A DNA stretch of 64,000 nucleotides from positions 18,585,489 to 18,649,488 of the forward strand of contig NC_026655.2 in assembly GCF_000004075.3 (NCBI RefSeq), given 5' to 3'. The translations under genes and the position numbers were made by a program. Position 1 is the first letter of the stretch. Every line of letters begins with the position of its first letter. Of this stretch, positions 1-12,100 are shown piece by piece. This stretch comes from Cucumis sativus. Its lineage: Eukaryota > Streptophyta > Magnoliopsida > Cucurbitales > Cucurbitaceae. A model generated the notes under the pieces. The model was given only the letters and a program-made list of their open reading frames with translations. It was not told the origin of the DNA and did no database searches.

Positions 1-6
1 GGATAG

Positions 7-403
7 GTTTTACGTGGATGGGAGGCCAATAAGGGAGTTCAAGAACATGGAAGCCAATGGCGCACCATATCCAAAGAAGCAACCAATGAGGCTATACGCC
101 AGTTTATGGAATGGTGAGGATTGGGCCACAAGAGGAGGCCTTATTAAAACCGACTGGACCAAAGCCCCGTTCACAGCATCCTTCAGGGCCTACAAACCCA
201 ATGGCTGCGTCTGGACCAACGCTGCGTCGTGGTGCTGTCAAAACTCAGCGCCATGGCTGTCGGAGGCGCTTGATTCCGGCAACCAGAAAATGCTACGATG
301 GGTTCAAAAGAATTATATGATTTATAATTACTGCACCGATAAAAAGAGATTTCCTCAAGGCCTTCCTAAGGAGTGCATTGTTCCCACCACCAAGCCTAAT
401 TAA
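7..403 (+). CDS. Xyloglucan endotransglucosylase/hydrolase (XTH), last exon only
   Basis: This is the 3' exon of an XTH (GH16) gene whose first exons lie left of the window. XTHs cut and rejoin xyloglucan in the cell wall. The window opens on an AG acceptor, and the exon resumes within a Val codon (GT|G) followed by FYVDG, the same phase as in the two complete XTH genes downstream. Visible family signatures are [25 protein letters not shown] and, in the XTH C-terminal extension, [14 protein letters not shown] and [10 protein letters not shown] with conserved cysteines. The sequence is very close to the XTH at 2861, so the two are recent tandem copies. The catalytic exon is outside the window, so activity cannot be judged. 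Confidence 0.95.
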
Positions 404-2793
404 ATTAGATTATGAATTATCCTACACACCTTCATTCTTTTCTTTTTCTTTTCTTCTTCTTAATTTAATGTTTATGTTATTAAATAAATAAATTAAATAA
501 AAGATTTGGATTTTCACTATTGGTGTTTTATGTTCTGATGGATATGATAATTCCACGTGGCTGGTTAATTGTGAGTGGAAATGTTTTATGTCGTAGTTCT
601 TCTTAGTTTTGTCCACTTTCGACATTTGGTGTCCAAAGAAATAGTCACTGCTCATCTTTTAATGATTGTTAAAGAAAAAAAAATTGAAGGCTTATCTTAT
701 AGTTTTATCCTTTAATTTCAATTATATTCATCACAACTTTAGTAAACAACTTATAAAATTCTCGTAAGTAAAATCTTAAATTATCTTGTAGTTGTATACT
801 CAATATATATATATATGATTGACACCACAACAACAACAAATGGTGGACATTGGATTGCACCAATATTTTACAACTTATTAATGTCTATCTAGTGAATTTT
901 AAGATTAAAATATGTAAAATTAAATTTTTTTTAAAAAAAAATCATGGAATCTAACATTTTTCAATATTTTTGTTAATATTAAAATTTTAAATTTTAATTT
1001 GTACCCTTCATTGTTTTCTTTAATTAAATATATACTGTTAGTATATATGTGAAATTAATATATAGACACATAGTTAGAAAATATGGTATCATGAGGGTGT
1101 TGCAAGTATTTTTAACCCCTTCAATTGCACACGTATAATTTTCTTATAACATTGAGTTAATTAATTGTACAAAAATGTATGGTATCATGTTAATTATTGA
1201 GGGTCATGTTTAATTTACACATAATAATAGCATGGTAATAGTAAATAGTGATAAAGTATTGTAATGACGTGGTTTGAGAGTTTCAACTTTGAAAGCTATG
1301 TTGTATTTGATAAAATTTTCAAAGCACTTTGATTGGGAAATAGAACAAAAGGAAAAAAGCAAAGTCGGTGAAGTGAAGTGAAGTGGTTGAATAATGGAAC
1401 TTGGAAGACGCGGCGAAAAATGGAGCCAAATCAACAGCTGTCCTCCTATGGATCCCCGGTTCTAACCTTTTTTTATTTACTACCAATTCTTTACTATTTA
1501 CTGTTTACTATTTACTATTTACTATTTACTATTTACTGCTTACTATTTACGCCACTCCTCTTCTCTATTCTCAAAATTCCCTATCCTGTGTTTACGTTTA
1601 ATTTAGGATTCTATATATGTTTTTATTTTAGTCCTCCTATTTTTTAAATTTTAGAATTTTGGTTACATTGTGTTGCATTAACCAAAGTTTAAAAAAGGAA
1701 AATTCTTTTGTTCTTTCTCTATTTTCCTTTTTTGATTTGTCATTGACCATTTGAATGCTGTATTGGTGTTGCATGTGGCCATTCAAATGTTGCTTGGAGA
1801 GTTAGAAGTATTGGAGAAGAGGAGATACAGCTTGTTAAGGAAATAAATGGCCATGATGAGAGTTGGAGCATTCAAAGTTTACTTACAAGTTAAGGTTCTT
1901 ACAACAAGAATCTTACCCATGGGTGAAGAATCTTAACTTTTAATGTATCAAAAGACACATTTTCGTTCTCATTCCAAGAGTTATTATGAATAGGAAAATT
2001 CATATTTATCAACTTCTAATGAATTATATACTAATTTAAACTCATATACTTCTGTGTAGGAGGAAATTGAGAGGGTGTTGGATAAATTTAGTCAATTAGA
2101 TAGAATGGTGTGAGCTTTCAAAGGGTTTTTTTTAATTAATATAAATATTTGTCTATTTTTGTGATTTGGAAGGAATGTGATTCATTTTCACCTATTTCTT
2201 TACAAGAGAGAGTGAGCAAAGACTATAAAAACAATGAAAGAGCGATGAGCACGACACACCTAGATTGAAACATCAATCCACGTGCATAAACTTTTATTTT
2301 TGTAATATCACTCAAATATAACGAGAACTTTTCATTTTTTTAGAAAATAGATGGTACTTTATTAGTGTTTTTTTTAAAAAAAATTGATAAATAATTAAAG
2401 ATCAAAATTAAGTCTATAAATGCTTTTTTTTCATATTTGTTATTTTGATGTCTACTTGTTTTTACAAATGTTTTAAAAACAATAAGAAAGAAAGTACTTT
2501 TAAAAATTTGTATTATTTGACCAAAACCAACGCTGATTTTGTAATATAGAATGAGCGTGGTTAAATATAATTTTTGTAATTTAGAAGGAGTGGGGTTAAA
2601 TTATTGTTGAGTGGGTCAACAAAAGCACTTAGAAGAACAACCGCGTAGCAGGCCTTTTTAACTTTAGAAGAAGATGATTCCCCAAACCACAGCATTATGG
2701 AACCACTTTTACATAACCAGCTGTATACAACATTCCCAATGGCGGCACCCTCACGAACCTTCCTTCTCTTCCTCATCCCTATCCCTCCCTTCC
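404..2793. other. Intergenic spacer between XTH genes
   Basis: AT-rich spacer holding the 3' untranslated region of the partial XTH and the promoter of the next one. A perfect G-box core CACGTG lies at 554-559, within CCACGTGGC. A TTTACTA-type minisatellite sits at 1491-1550. No coding exon is convincing. Confidence 0.6.
1491..1550. repeat. Heptameric TTTACTA minisatellite
   Basis: About eight near-perfect copies of a 7-bp unit (TTTACTA), with a few substitutions such as TTTACTG, lie in the spacer between the first two XTH genes. Confidence 0.85.
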
Positions 2794-2800
2794 TATATAA
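2794..2800 (+). promoter_or_regulatory. TATA box of the second XTH gene
   Basis: TATATAA lies in a CT-rich stretch, about 60 bases before the ATG at 2861. That is the expected geometry for a short 5' leader. Confidence 0.7.
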
Positions 2801-2860
2801 ATCCTCCTTCCCCCTTCTTCTTCTCATCCGAACTTCCATCTCCATCTTCAGCTTATACCA

Positions 2861-3907
2861 ATGGCTTCTTCCTCTGTTTTCTCAACCACTCTCTTCCTTT
2901 CTCTACTCTTCACCTCTTTCTTCCTCCCCTCCTCTGCTTCTAACTTCCACCAATCAACTGACATTACCTGGGGTGATGGTCGTGCTCAGATCCTCAACAA
3001 TGGCGACCTTCTCTCTCTTTCCCTCGACAAGGCCTCCGGCTCTGGCTTTCAGTCAAGAAATGAGTATCTCTATGGAAAAATCGATATGCAAATCAAGCTC
3101 GTTCCTGGCAATTCCGCCGGCACTGTCACTGCCTACTACGTAAGTTTTTATTTAAATCAGTTCCCCTGCTTCTACTCCTGTTTTTTGTCTTCTTGATTCT
3201 TACGGAACTTTTTGTGATTTTTTAGTTGCGGTCTGAAGGGTCAACTTGGGATGAAATCGACTTCGAGTTTTTGGGTAATCTGAGCGGCGATCCTTACACT
3301 GTTCATACCAATGTCTTCAGCCAAGGAAAAGGAAACAGAGAGCAACAGTTCCATCTATGGTTTGACCCAACTGCCGATTTCCACACCTATTCAATTCTCT
3401 GGAATCCCCAACGCATTGTGTAAGTTCAATTCCAATCATAAAATCAAGCTCCCGCACTCAAAATCGAAATCGAAATTGAAAATTCCTCTGTGTTTGATTT
3501 ACAGCTTCTACGTGGACGGAACACCCATCAGAGAGTTCAAGAACATGGAATCAATCGGCGTTGCCTTCCCCAAAAATCAACCAATGAGGCTTCAATCCAG
3601 TCTATGGAACGCCGACGACTGGGCAACAAGAGGTGGATTAATTAAAACCGATTGGACTCAAGCTCCGTTCACCGCATCATACAGAAACTTCAATGAGAAC
3701 GCCTGCATTTGGTCATCAGGACAGTCTTCTTGTGGCTCCAATTCCTCACCGGCCGCCAGCGACAAGCCGTGGTACTCTCAGGAGTTGGATACCGATAGCG
3801 AAGGAAAGCTGAAGTGGGTTCAAAAGAACTACATGATCTACAATTACTGCACTGACGTTAACCGATTTCCTCAGGGCTTGCCACCGGAGTGCAATGGCAC
3901 TGCCTAA
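2861..3907 (+). CDS. Xyloglucan endotransglucosylase/hydrolase, complete (TCH4-like)
   Basis: Apoplastic GH16 enzyme that cuts and re-ligates xyloglucan to loosen or strengthen walls. Exons are 2861-3139, 3226-3419 and 3505-3907, giving 291 residues, the usual XTH length. All introns are GT-AG and the phases match the neighbouring copies. A signal peptide spans about residues 1-27 (hydrophobic, ending in SSAS). The catalytic motif DEIDFEFLG follows STW, as in TCH4-type enzymes, and is followed directly by the conserved N-glycosylation site NLS. The C-terminal XTH extension ([24 protein letters not shown]) is intact. All family hallmarks are present, so the gene should be functional. Hydrolase versus transglycosylase preference cannot be decided, though the TCH4-like motif favours transglycosylase. 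Confidence 0.96.
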
Positions 3908-6134
3908 GTTTGAGTTATTCTTAATTTATTATTCTTTTATTGTTACTTTTCTTGGCCAGTATTCATTTCTATTGTATGTAATATGTATACACTCACCACC
4001 TTTGAATGTTGAACGCATCATTTATTGAATAATTTACGTTGAGGTTTGAATTTTTCTTATAAATTTCATTTTCTATTGGGAATATATTGTCCGAGTCTAT
4101 TTTGGATTAATTTTATTAAGAGGTTAGGTTGAGTATAAATGATTAGGTTAAGTTATTACATCTTAGGTTTATAAAATTTTGCTACATTTATTATTAATCC
4201 TATATATCTAAAATATTTGGAAATAAGTGATGGATTAGACCAATACAAATGAAATTTTTAATTAATAAAATCATAAATATTTGGTTATAAATGTTTTTCT
4301 TTTCTTTATAAATCTTGCATTAGGTAAGAGCTATATCAAACATAATTGAAGTTTGAAGAGTTAAGATTAAAAATTTAAGAAGCATGTAGATACAATAACA
4401 ACCATGTAAACATGAATCTAGAAGTTCATTAATCGTCAAAACATTAAATTTGTAATTTAGTTTAGTTTTCAATATTGGTAAGAATAATAAAATAAAGAGA
4501 ATGAATTCATATTTTGTTAATAGTGATTATATAGCTTTATTTATTTATTTTAATACGAGAGATTATAGAGCTATTACTTAATTAGGGATATTTGCAGGAA
4601 AAGAAAATTTTGAGCTAGGTGAAAAGTGGAAGAAGAGATTGGGCCCAGAAAGTGGTTACGGGCTTAAAATGAAATGTTTTGATCCATTAGCCTCCTATTT
4701 CCTTCATTTCGGCCCAAAATGTCACTTTATTGAGATGGGCTGGGCTGATACTTGGGAACTTTTTTTTAGGGATATTTGAATATTAAATACATTGTTCAAA
4801 AACTTATTTTTTTAGGGATACTTGGGAACTTTTCATTTGTTTTATTTTATTATTTGAAATATACTGACATAATGAAGGTTAATATCACACATTTATATTA
4901 CATATATACTAATATTTATAAAATATTGCAGTATGTTATGATATATAGTATAATATACCATAATGTATATTGGAGGCATAAATGTGATATATTTTTATCA
5001 ACAATACCGTAGTATTTATTGTATGTAATAATACCCTTTCTGTTTTAATATATTTATAGGTACCGTTTTGCATATGCTGATTGTATACGATGGTCATTTT
5101 AATGAAAGAGACAATTATGTTAATTACCAACCTACTAAGATTGCATTCGCAATGTAACAAGTGACAAACTACTATTATTTATGTTTTAAAATATTCTAAT
5201 TATTATTTTGGTATGAGTAACGGACAAAGAAGTATAGAGATACATACATCTTTGGGATGCACCTTAATATATTCTCAATTTCAATATGCTATTTTGTAAG
5301 TGTGACACCCATATTTGATATTCTATTTCATAATTATTGGATGTTAGGAAAGCTTTTTTTTTAAAAAAAAAATTAAGTGTGTCGTTATAAAGTATATGGG
5401 TAATGTATTAAGAGATTTCAAATGCGATCTATGAAAAGTTTCGAGGGCACTATTTTTTCTTAAAATTTGTAAACAAACATTCTACGTGTCTCTAAAAGGA
5501 TGGTCCTTAACATTTTAAAAGTGGATATTATTTTCCTTTATCGTCAATATCGCTATGCAATGAACAACAAAATTGTCTCCGTCACATTTTTTTCTTTGTA
5601 GTCATGCACCATTAAGCGAAGAAGAAAGAAGAGTAGTATGAGAACGACAATTAACAAATCCTCTTAATATTATATTCACCAAGGAGTACTTAAACAACAG
5701 ATACAACTCGAAAGAGTGAGAGCAGGTGTGATGAAAAATTTATGAAACGAAAGGATGAAGAAGAAAGAAAAGATTATATTAATTTCATCCAATAAAGGAT
5801 GACCAAATCAAATTATGAAAGCTGTTTCAAAATTTCAAACTTTACAGATGAAAATTTGTGAGAAAAAGAGGGATTGCTCTTCATCATCAACCAAGATCCG
5901 ATCATAAACAACCTACAATTAATAATAGATTAAGCATAGGATATGACATTATTGGATTCTCTTCAAAATGTATTGAATTAAAAACCAAATACAACGAGGT
6001 TTATTTTGTCCTACTTGACTCTGTCGTGGCCATTATTCTACTACACGCTTTCAGATCTCATCATACCAACATTGTGTGGCTTTCACGTTGTCACTTCATG
6101 GCTCACAATATCTTATCCACACAACAACATTATT
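3908..6134. other. Intergenic spacer, no gene seen
   Basis: AT-rich spacer containing the 3' untranslated region of the second XTH and the upstream region of the third. Open frames in it are short, of odd composition and lack homology that I recognise. Confidence 0.55.
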
Positions 6135-6141
6135 TATATAA
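6135..6141 (+). promoter_or_regulatory. TATA box of the third XTH gene
   Basis: TATATAA lies 66 bases before the ATG at 6207, matching the spacing in the second XTH gene. Confidence 0.6.
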
Positions 6142-6206
6142 TACAAACACACTAAACAATTACCTCTCTTTCTTCATCTCCTAATACCTTCCTTCCCACT
6201 TCAATC

Positions 6207-7348
6207 ATGGAAAACAATACATGTTTAGTTTCTTCTCCTTCTTCAAAGTTAGCAATTCATGTGTTCTTTGTTTGTGCTGTGTTCATCATGTTTAGCTCTT
6301 CCATGGTTTCCTCTGCCAACTTCTTGACGGACATTGGCCACACATGGGGTGGAGGTGACAGAATTCAAATACTCAACAATGGTGAAGGCATTGCTGTCTC
6401 CCTCGACGAAACCTCCTGCTCTGGATTCCAATCTCGAGACCAATATCTCTATGCCAAGATTGATTTGCAAATCAAACTTGTGTCTGGAAACTCCGCTGGT
6501 ACTGTCACTGCATTTTACGTGAGTGTGATAATACTTATTTTGATAAGTTGATTAGTGATTTAAAATGGTATCAAAGTATATTGTATTTATAAAAAAAAAT
6601 TACGTTTCGTGCTTTAGCTATCGTCTATAGGGGAGTTCCACGACGAAGTAGACTTCGAATTCTTGGGAAGAGTTGAGGGAGATCCTTACATTCTGCAAAC
6701 AAACATGTTCATCCATGGAGTTGGTAAAAGAGAGATGCAATTTTTTCTTTGGTTTGACCCGACAGATGATTTTCACAACTACACCATTCTTTGGACGCCC
6801 CAACATATTGTGTGAGTATATGAAACCTTTTAAAACATACAAGTTCAAATGCCATTTGATTCAATTTTAAATCTCAATTTCTACTATAAAATTTCAAGTT
6901 TTGTTAGTTCATATTAAGCGAAGTAATGAAGTAATGTTTGTCGTTTACTATCTATGAATTGTGTGATAGGCAATTGGTGGACGGGATTCCGATAAGAGAA
7001 TTAAAGAATGAGAAAGGAAAGCGTGCACCATTCCCAACGATGCAACCAATGAGAATTTACGGCAGCATATGGAACGCGGACAGCTGGGCTACAAGAGGCG
7101 GTGCAGTGAAGATAGACTGGACCAAGGGTCCGTTCCGAGCATGGTTCAAGAATTTAAGAGTGGATGGTTGCTTGCGCTCCCATGAAAACTCCAAATCCAA
7201 TTGCACTAAGTCTTCAACTTCATGGCTCTCCTCCACCCTTGATAATAAAAGCAAACAACGAATGAAATGGGCTCACACCAAATATATGTTCTACGATTAC
7301 TGCACTGACACTAAACGTTTCCCTAAGGGTCTCCCTCTCGAGTGTTAA
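6207..7348 (+). CDS. Xyloglucan endotransglucosylase/hydrolase, complete, diverged copy
   Basis: Third member of the tandem XTH array. Exons are 6207-6518, 6618-6811 and 6970-7348, coding 294 residues. Intron positions and phases are identical to the XTH at 2861, which proves common origin. The N-terminus has a long hydrophobic leader ending near SSAN. The catalytic core reads [10 protein letters not shown], with both glutamates and the central aspartate. The motif is followed by RVEGDPY, so the N-glycosylation sequon usual at this site is missing. The XTH C-terminus is kept ([20 protein letters not shown]). It is much more diverged than the first two copies and has more basic residues in the C-terminal half ([12 protein letters not shown]). 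Acceptor preference may therefore differ. This is inference. Confidence 0.94.
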
Positions 7349-8222
7349 TTTTAGATCAATTTCTCTTTTCATCATTGTTTTGGGTTTACTCATCCATTTC
7401 TAACAAACATTTGTCATTCCATTCTTGATTTGTATGAATAAGCATGATCTTGACCACCTTTTTTTCAGCTTCATGGATCCTTAGATTCAAAAGCTCATGT
7501 TTAATCTAACCTTATAACCTACAGGCCTTCAGTATTGTTCGGGTCAAATTTGGACTAAACCAACCTCTTAAACATAGAATTAATAGCTTAATTTATAGAC
7601 TTTGTTTGATATACCAAAATTGGATTGAGCTTAGAATGATCTTTTGCGTCAAGTTTGGATTTTCCATTTGAATAGATTATTCATTTTTGTGTTAGTTTTT
7701 CAAAACTAAAAATCAGTTTGCCATATTTCAAATGAGAAAATACTTCTGTTAGTTGGTCTGGGCTTTTCTTCTTTTGGGCTTTTTGAATGGCAATTGTCTA
7801 CCTTGATTGGGCTTTATAAATTTTTCTTGAGAATTTGTGCTAAACGGCCATTTAGAAGTGGCTGTCTTGAAATTACGGCCAATGAAATTCTACAATTGTT
7901 CAAGGAAATTAGCAATACAATGAAAAGAGTAGATCAGGTAACTTTTGAATAATATATTTTTCTTAACAAACTCAGTCATTAAATGAAGATAAATACACAA
8001 TATATATTAGTTAAAATAAAGAAACACATGCAATTAACTTAAATTGATATTAAATTAAACTCAATAGACTCAATAATAATACTTCCAGAATGAGCAAAGT
8101 ACAGCACAAACATACGACATCAATTCTTGAAAAACGAAAAACATATACGACACACAAATACAATCCCTTCAAACAAAAAAAAAAAACTTAAAAAAATACA
8201 TTTCAAGATATAATTCACTCAT
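7349..8222. other. Convergent 3' spacer between XTH and nicotianamine synthase
   Basis: Holds the 3' untranslated regions of two genes that converge. No coding or structured element was recognised. Confidence 0.6.
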
Positions 8223-9080
8223 TTAATCATAGGCTAACTTACGAGTTAAGATAACCGAATTGACAACATCATCAGTTGGATGAAAAATAGAGAGAATCTC
8301 AAAGCCAACCAAATCTTCAACTTCAACCACAGGATACAGAAACGCTCTTCCTCCTTTAGCACTTCTCACCAACAAAATCCCACCTTCTTTCATATATTTC
8401 CTTAAATGCCTTATAATCTTCACTTTTTCTTCCTTATTCATCCCCACGAGAGCAGCCAAAAACACACAATCATAGCCTCCAAGCTCTTCTTTTACATCAA
8501 CAATATCACTAGAGCAAAACTTCATTCTCCCCTCCAGATCAGAATCTGACCCCACGATCTTTCTCGCTACGTCATTCGCCACACTGTCTACGTCGTAGTT
8601 ATCGAAATGTGTGCCCTTCATGTGTTGCATGGCCATAATAATTGAAGTTAGAGGCAAAGGACCTGATCCCACAAAAGCTACCTTCTTGGGATTGACAATT
8701 CCATTGTCATTTAGAATTTTGTTTTCAAGGTTGGCTAACTTGATGTAGTTTTGGTAATATGGAAATAAAGTGAGGTTGTTGAGAGGTTTTGGGATTTTGC
8801 TTAGCAAAGTTGAGAATTCTAACTCGAGTAAGCCTTCAGCTTGGCCACATAAAATTATGAGGCTCTCACGAATGACTTGTAAATTTGGTGGCAATGTGGA
8901 GACATCTATTGAACAAGGCAAAATGCATAAGGTCACTAGGTTGGTGAAGAGGTTGTTCACTTTCTTGCATGGCCTTAGGGTTTCAAGCTTCGAGATGCTT
9001 TCATGAAGATCAATGATTCGATCTACTAGAAACGCTGCAGAGATTTCGGCTTCCGTGCCATGAATTTGGAGGGCTGCCAT
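8223..9080 (-). CDS. NAS: Nicotianamine synthase
   Basis: Joins three S-adenosylmethionine aminobutyl groups into nicotianamine, the metal chelator that moves iron, copper and zinc through the plant. It is a single exon of 285 codons, as NAS genes are typically intronless. Family signatures include LFPYYQNYIKL, the SAM-binding Rossmann segment KVAFVGSGPLPLTS (about residues 133-146), the NYDVD strand end, FLAALVGM with KEEKVKIIRHL, the RAFLYPVV stretch and FHPTDDVVNSVI near the end. The protein stops soon after this last motif, so it lacks the 30-40 residue tail seen in many NAS proteins of about 320 residues. The N-terminus is also slightly extended. The first Met in frame, 93 bases from a TATA box, is taken as the start. 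Confidence 0.96.
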   Translation of the reverse strand: MAALQIHGTEAEISAAFLVDRIIDLHESISKLETLRPCKKVNNLFTNLVTLCILPCSIDVSTLPPNLQVIRESLIILCGQAEGLLELEFSTLLSKIPKPLNNLTLFPYYQNYIKLANLENKILNDNGIVNPKKVAFVGSGPLPLTSIIMAMQHMKGTHFDNYDVDSVANDVARKIVGSDSDLEGRMKFCSSDIVDVKEELGGYDCVFLAALVGMNKEEKVKIIRHLRKYMKEGGILLVRSAKGGRAFLYPVVEVEDLVGFEILSIFHPTDDVVNSVILTRKLAYD

Positions 9081-9178
9081 TTGGAAATGAATGGAAGACT
9101 GGAAGTGTAAGATAATTTTTGTAGTCTCTTCTTGATTCCTTTCTTTTTGTTGATGTTTAGAGGTTTAATGAATTTGAA

Positions 9179-9186
9179 TATTTATA
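9179..9186 (-). promoter_or_regulatory. TATA box of the nicotianamine synthase gene
   Basis: TATAAATA on the - strand, about 100 bases upstream of the start codon at 9080. Confidence 0.65.
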
Positions 9187-12100
9187 AGGGTCATGGACGG
9201 GAATAAATCTCAACTATAATAGTAATTAACTCATTGTTTATGTTATAAGATGCATAGATAACTCATATGTAAAATTATTAAAATGTTACGTTGAATATTT
9301 TTATTTAATATGTATAGCAATAATATTTGTTAATATATTAAAAATACTATACTAATTCATACTTTGTTTAATTTCTTTACTCCTTCGTTGAAATCTTCTC
9401 AGAAATAGATAATGCTCCCCTAGGACACAACTAACCTTGTATGATACTGAGGCTATATATATAAAATAATTATTTCAAAATTTTAATAAAATTAGACTTA
9501 CGTTAAATTATTTAAATTTCGTTGCTTTGTAGTCAATGACTTTAGATATGAATTTTATATGTTAATAATTTGTGAATGATTAGTAGTACTATTTGTTAAC
9601 TTTTCATTACAAACGTTTTGTGAAATGTTTGATTATTATACAAATGAATTTTGTAGGAGTGGGAAAAATGCATGAAAATGAAAGAAGCAAAGATACCTAA
9701 AAGGGTTTTTATGTTCATACTTGACTTTGGAACTAAGGCGTGGAAAATGCAGACTCCTTTCATGCATTTAATTTAATGTAACAAACAATTTAAAAACAAT
9801 GGCTTGAAGTACTGTACGAGTAGAGATATTGTTAATTAATAATTATTCATCCTTCACCCCCTTCTAATCTCAGCAATAAGTGTAATTATTGAAAATTATT
9901 TGTTATGAAATCGTTAAAAATAATCCAAATACAAAAGAAATTTACCGTTTTCTTATCAAATAGATGATTTATTTATGCGATTAACTACTCTTTCTATTGT
10001 TAATTGATTTTGGGATGAAACATGATACCACAAGAATAATTTATTATCGGAGAGAAAATTAAATGATTTAGATCAAATAGATGTATCTAATATTTTAAGA
10101 GAATTCAAATTGTTACTCCTCGAGGGTATTCAAAATAAGGTTAATAATGTAAATATGACTTTAGTTGTCGAGATTCAAGAGATATTTCTTTATTGTTCGT
10201 GTCTTAAAAGTTAAAAAAAAATCTATGGGGGTGAAAATTTCAAAACTTCTTTGAATCAAACTGCTAATGCCTTAAAAACCAATTGATTAGTGGTTATGAT
10301 GAATTGGTTAACTACATAGGTCTAATCACTAGATGATATTTTATGAATGTTGTTATTTTCAAAATTGGGAATATTTAGTTATAATAAAAGTAGTAATTTT
10401 AAGAATAATAATTAATTGTACATTAACATTTTTAAAAAATTGCAAAAACTTGTAACTTTTTAAGTAGTTGTTATATATACTAATATTTGTTATATTAATC
10501 AGAACCATCTCTAGAAATAAAATAAAATAAAAAAATAAAAAGCGTATTTCTCGGGATGAAAGAGGCCCATGTATGGGTTTGGGTGAGAGGTTGGGCTTCT
10601 ACAAACCGGCCCACTTTGATTGTCCTTTAGAATGAATTTTTCAGCCTTTCACCGCTATCATCTTACCTAAAAACGCGCGAGAGTAATTAACTGAGAATTA
10701 GTCACTTTTTTTTATTAATTCAAGCATTAGAATGCAGTAAAAAGCTTGATGTCATACCTGGTGTGATGAATATCTTTTACATTAGTCAATTCTAAGTATC
10801 TCGAGAGACTAGACTAATTAAGGAGAGAAGCAAACTAAACATCTAGTCCGTCAGAGGCCCACAAGTTCACCAATTAAGATACAAGATCCCAACATCAACA
10901 AATTCAAATACAAATGTGATACCAAGATGGACTCTTTTGTTGTTGAGAACAGTAATGACGAAAAGAATTAAGAGATAATTAGTATATTTGAATTAATAGT
11001 AAAACAATTTAGATTAATTAATGCTTTAATTAAAATTAATTAGTTAGTTAGTTGTGTTATTTTCTTGTAAGAACATAAATGGGCAATTTAGGGTGGTAAA
11101 AAAGAAAGGTTTTGATTATCCAATAAGATAATAAATGAACAATTGTGTTGTGTTCTTGAGACCTTTCAGGTATGGATTTTCCTTGCTTGACCATGGACAT
11201 GGCTCAACACCTTTTCCCGGTTTCATGAAGTAATTAGTAATAGGGTATTATCTCTCCAACCTATATATTTGGAATGACATCACAAAAGTTAATAGAAAAG
11301 AGAAAAATGTTATTTTGTAGAAAGATTTGTACTTATTATTAAAATAGTTTTAGTGATAAGAATGGTTCAAGGGTCAAATTAAGTTTCAAACTTTATGTTA
11401 TTGAGATGGGTTTGAAGAAATGGGAGAATTAAACTTAGATCGGTTACTAAACACACAAGGAAACAAAATCAAACCATATGTATACATACATACATGAGTT
11501 TTGTTACAAACTTTGGCATTTGGGGGTTTCAATTATTAAGATTTTGACGAGAAAATGTAGGTTTGGAGAAAGAGGGATTTTAATGGCTTGGCAGCAACAT
11601 TAGGCAACTCTAATTTAGAAAACTTTAATTTGGGTCCCTCACTTTGTTATTTTTATTGAATTACGTCTAAAATCAAATTCCCTTTGTGTTACTTCCTAAT
11701 CGATAATAAATGAGCTTTGGGAGTTGGGGGGAAGGGGGAGTTAAGAAGGTTTTTAGTTTGTGTTTAAAAAAGTTGAGTTTGTCAAGGGAAATATCTTGTA
11801 ATTTGGAGTTGTTATGTGCTTTGCTTACAATAGACATTATTTCCTTTCCAAACAAATTACAACTTAACACATCAATACTTAACATCTCTTCTGCCTTTCG
11901 CCCCTTGTTTTCACTTCCAATAAGTAATTCTATTTGTAACTTTGACTATTTGCTATATTGGCACCATCCAAAGTTTCACATCCACTTTATATCTTGGTAT
12001 CATCTCTTCTTCATTCTACATTCTTAGATTCTAAATTCTTCATTCATCTGAAACCATTTACCAGCTTTGTTTCGAACTTCAACTTAAAATTAACTCGTGA

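Noticed and set aside
5858-6184. 108-codon frame upstream of the third XTH gene
   Set aside because: No recognisable domain. It overlaps the promoter and TATA box of the XTH gene and has AT-driven composition.
10540-10930. Less AT-rich patch with GGCCCA words and CTCGAGAGACTAG, possibly an element end or promoter
   Set aside because: No inverted or direct repeat ends and no adjacent gene for a promoter to serve.
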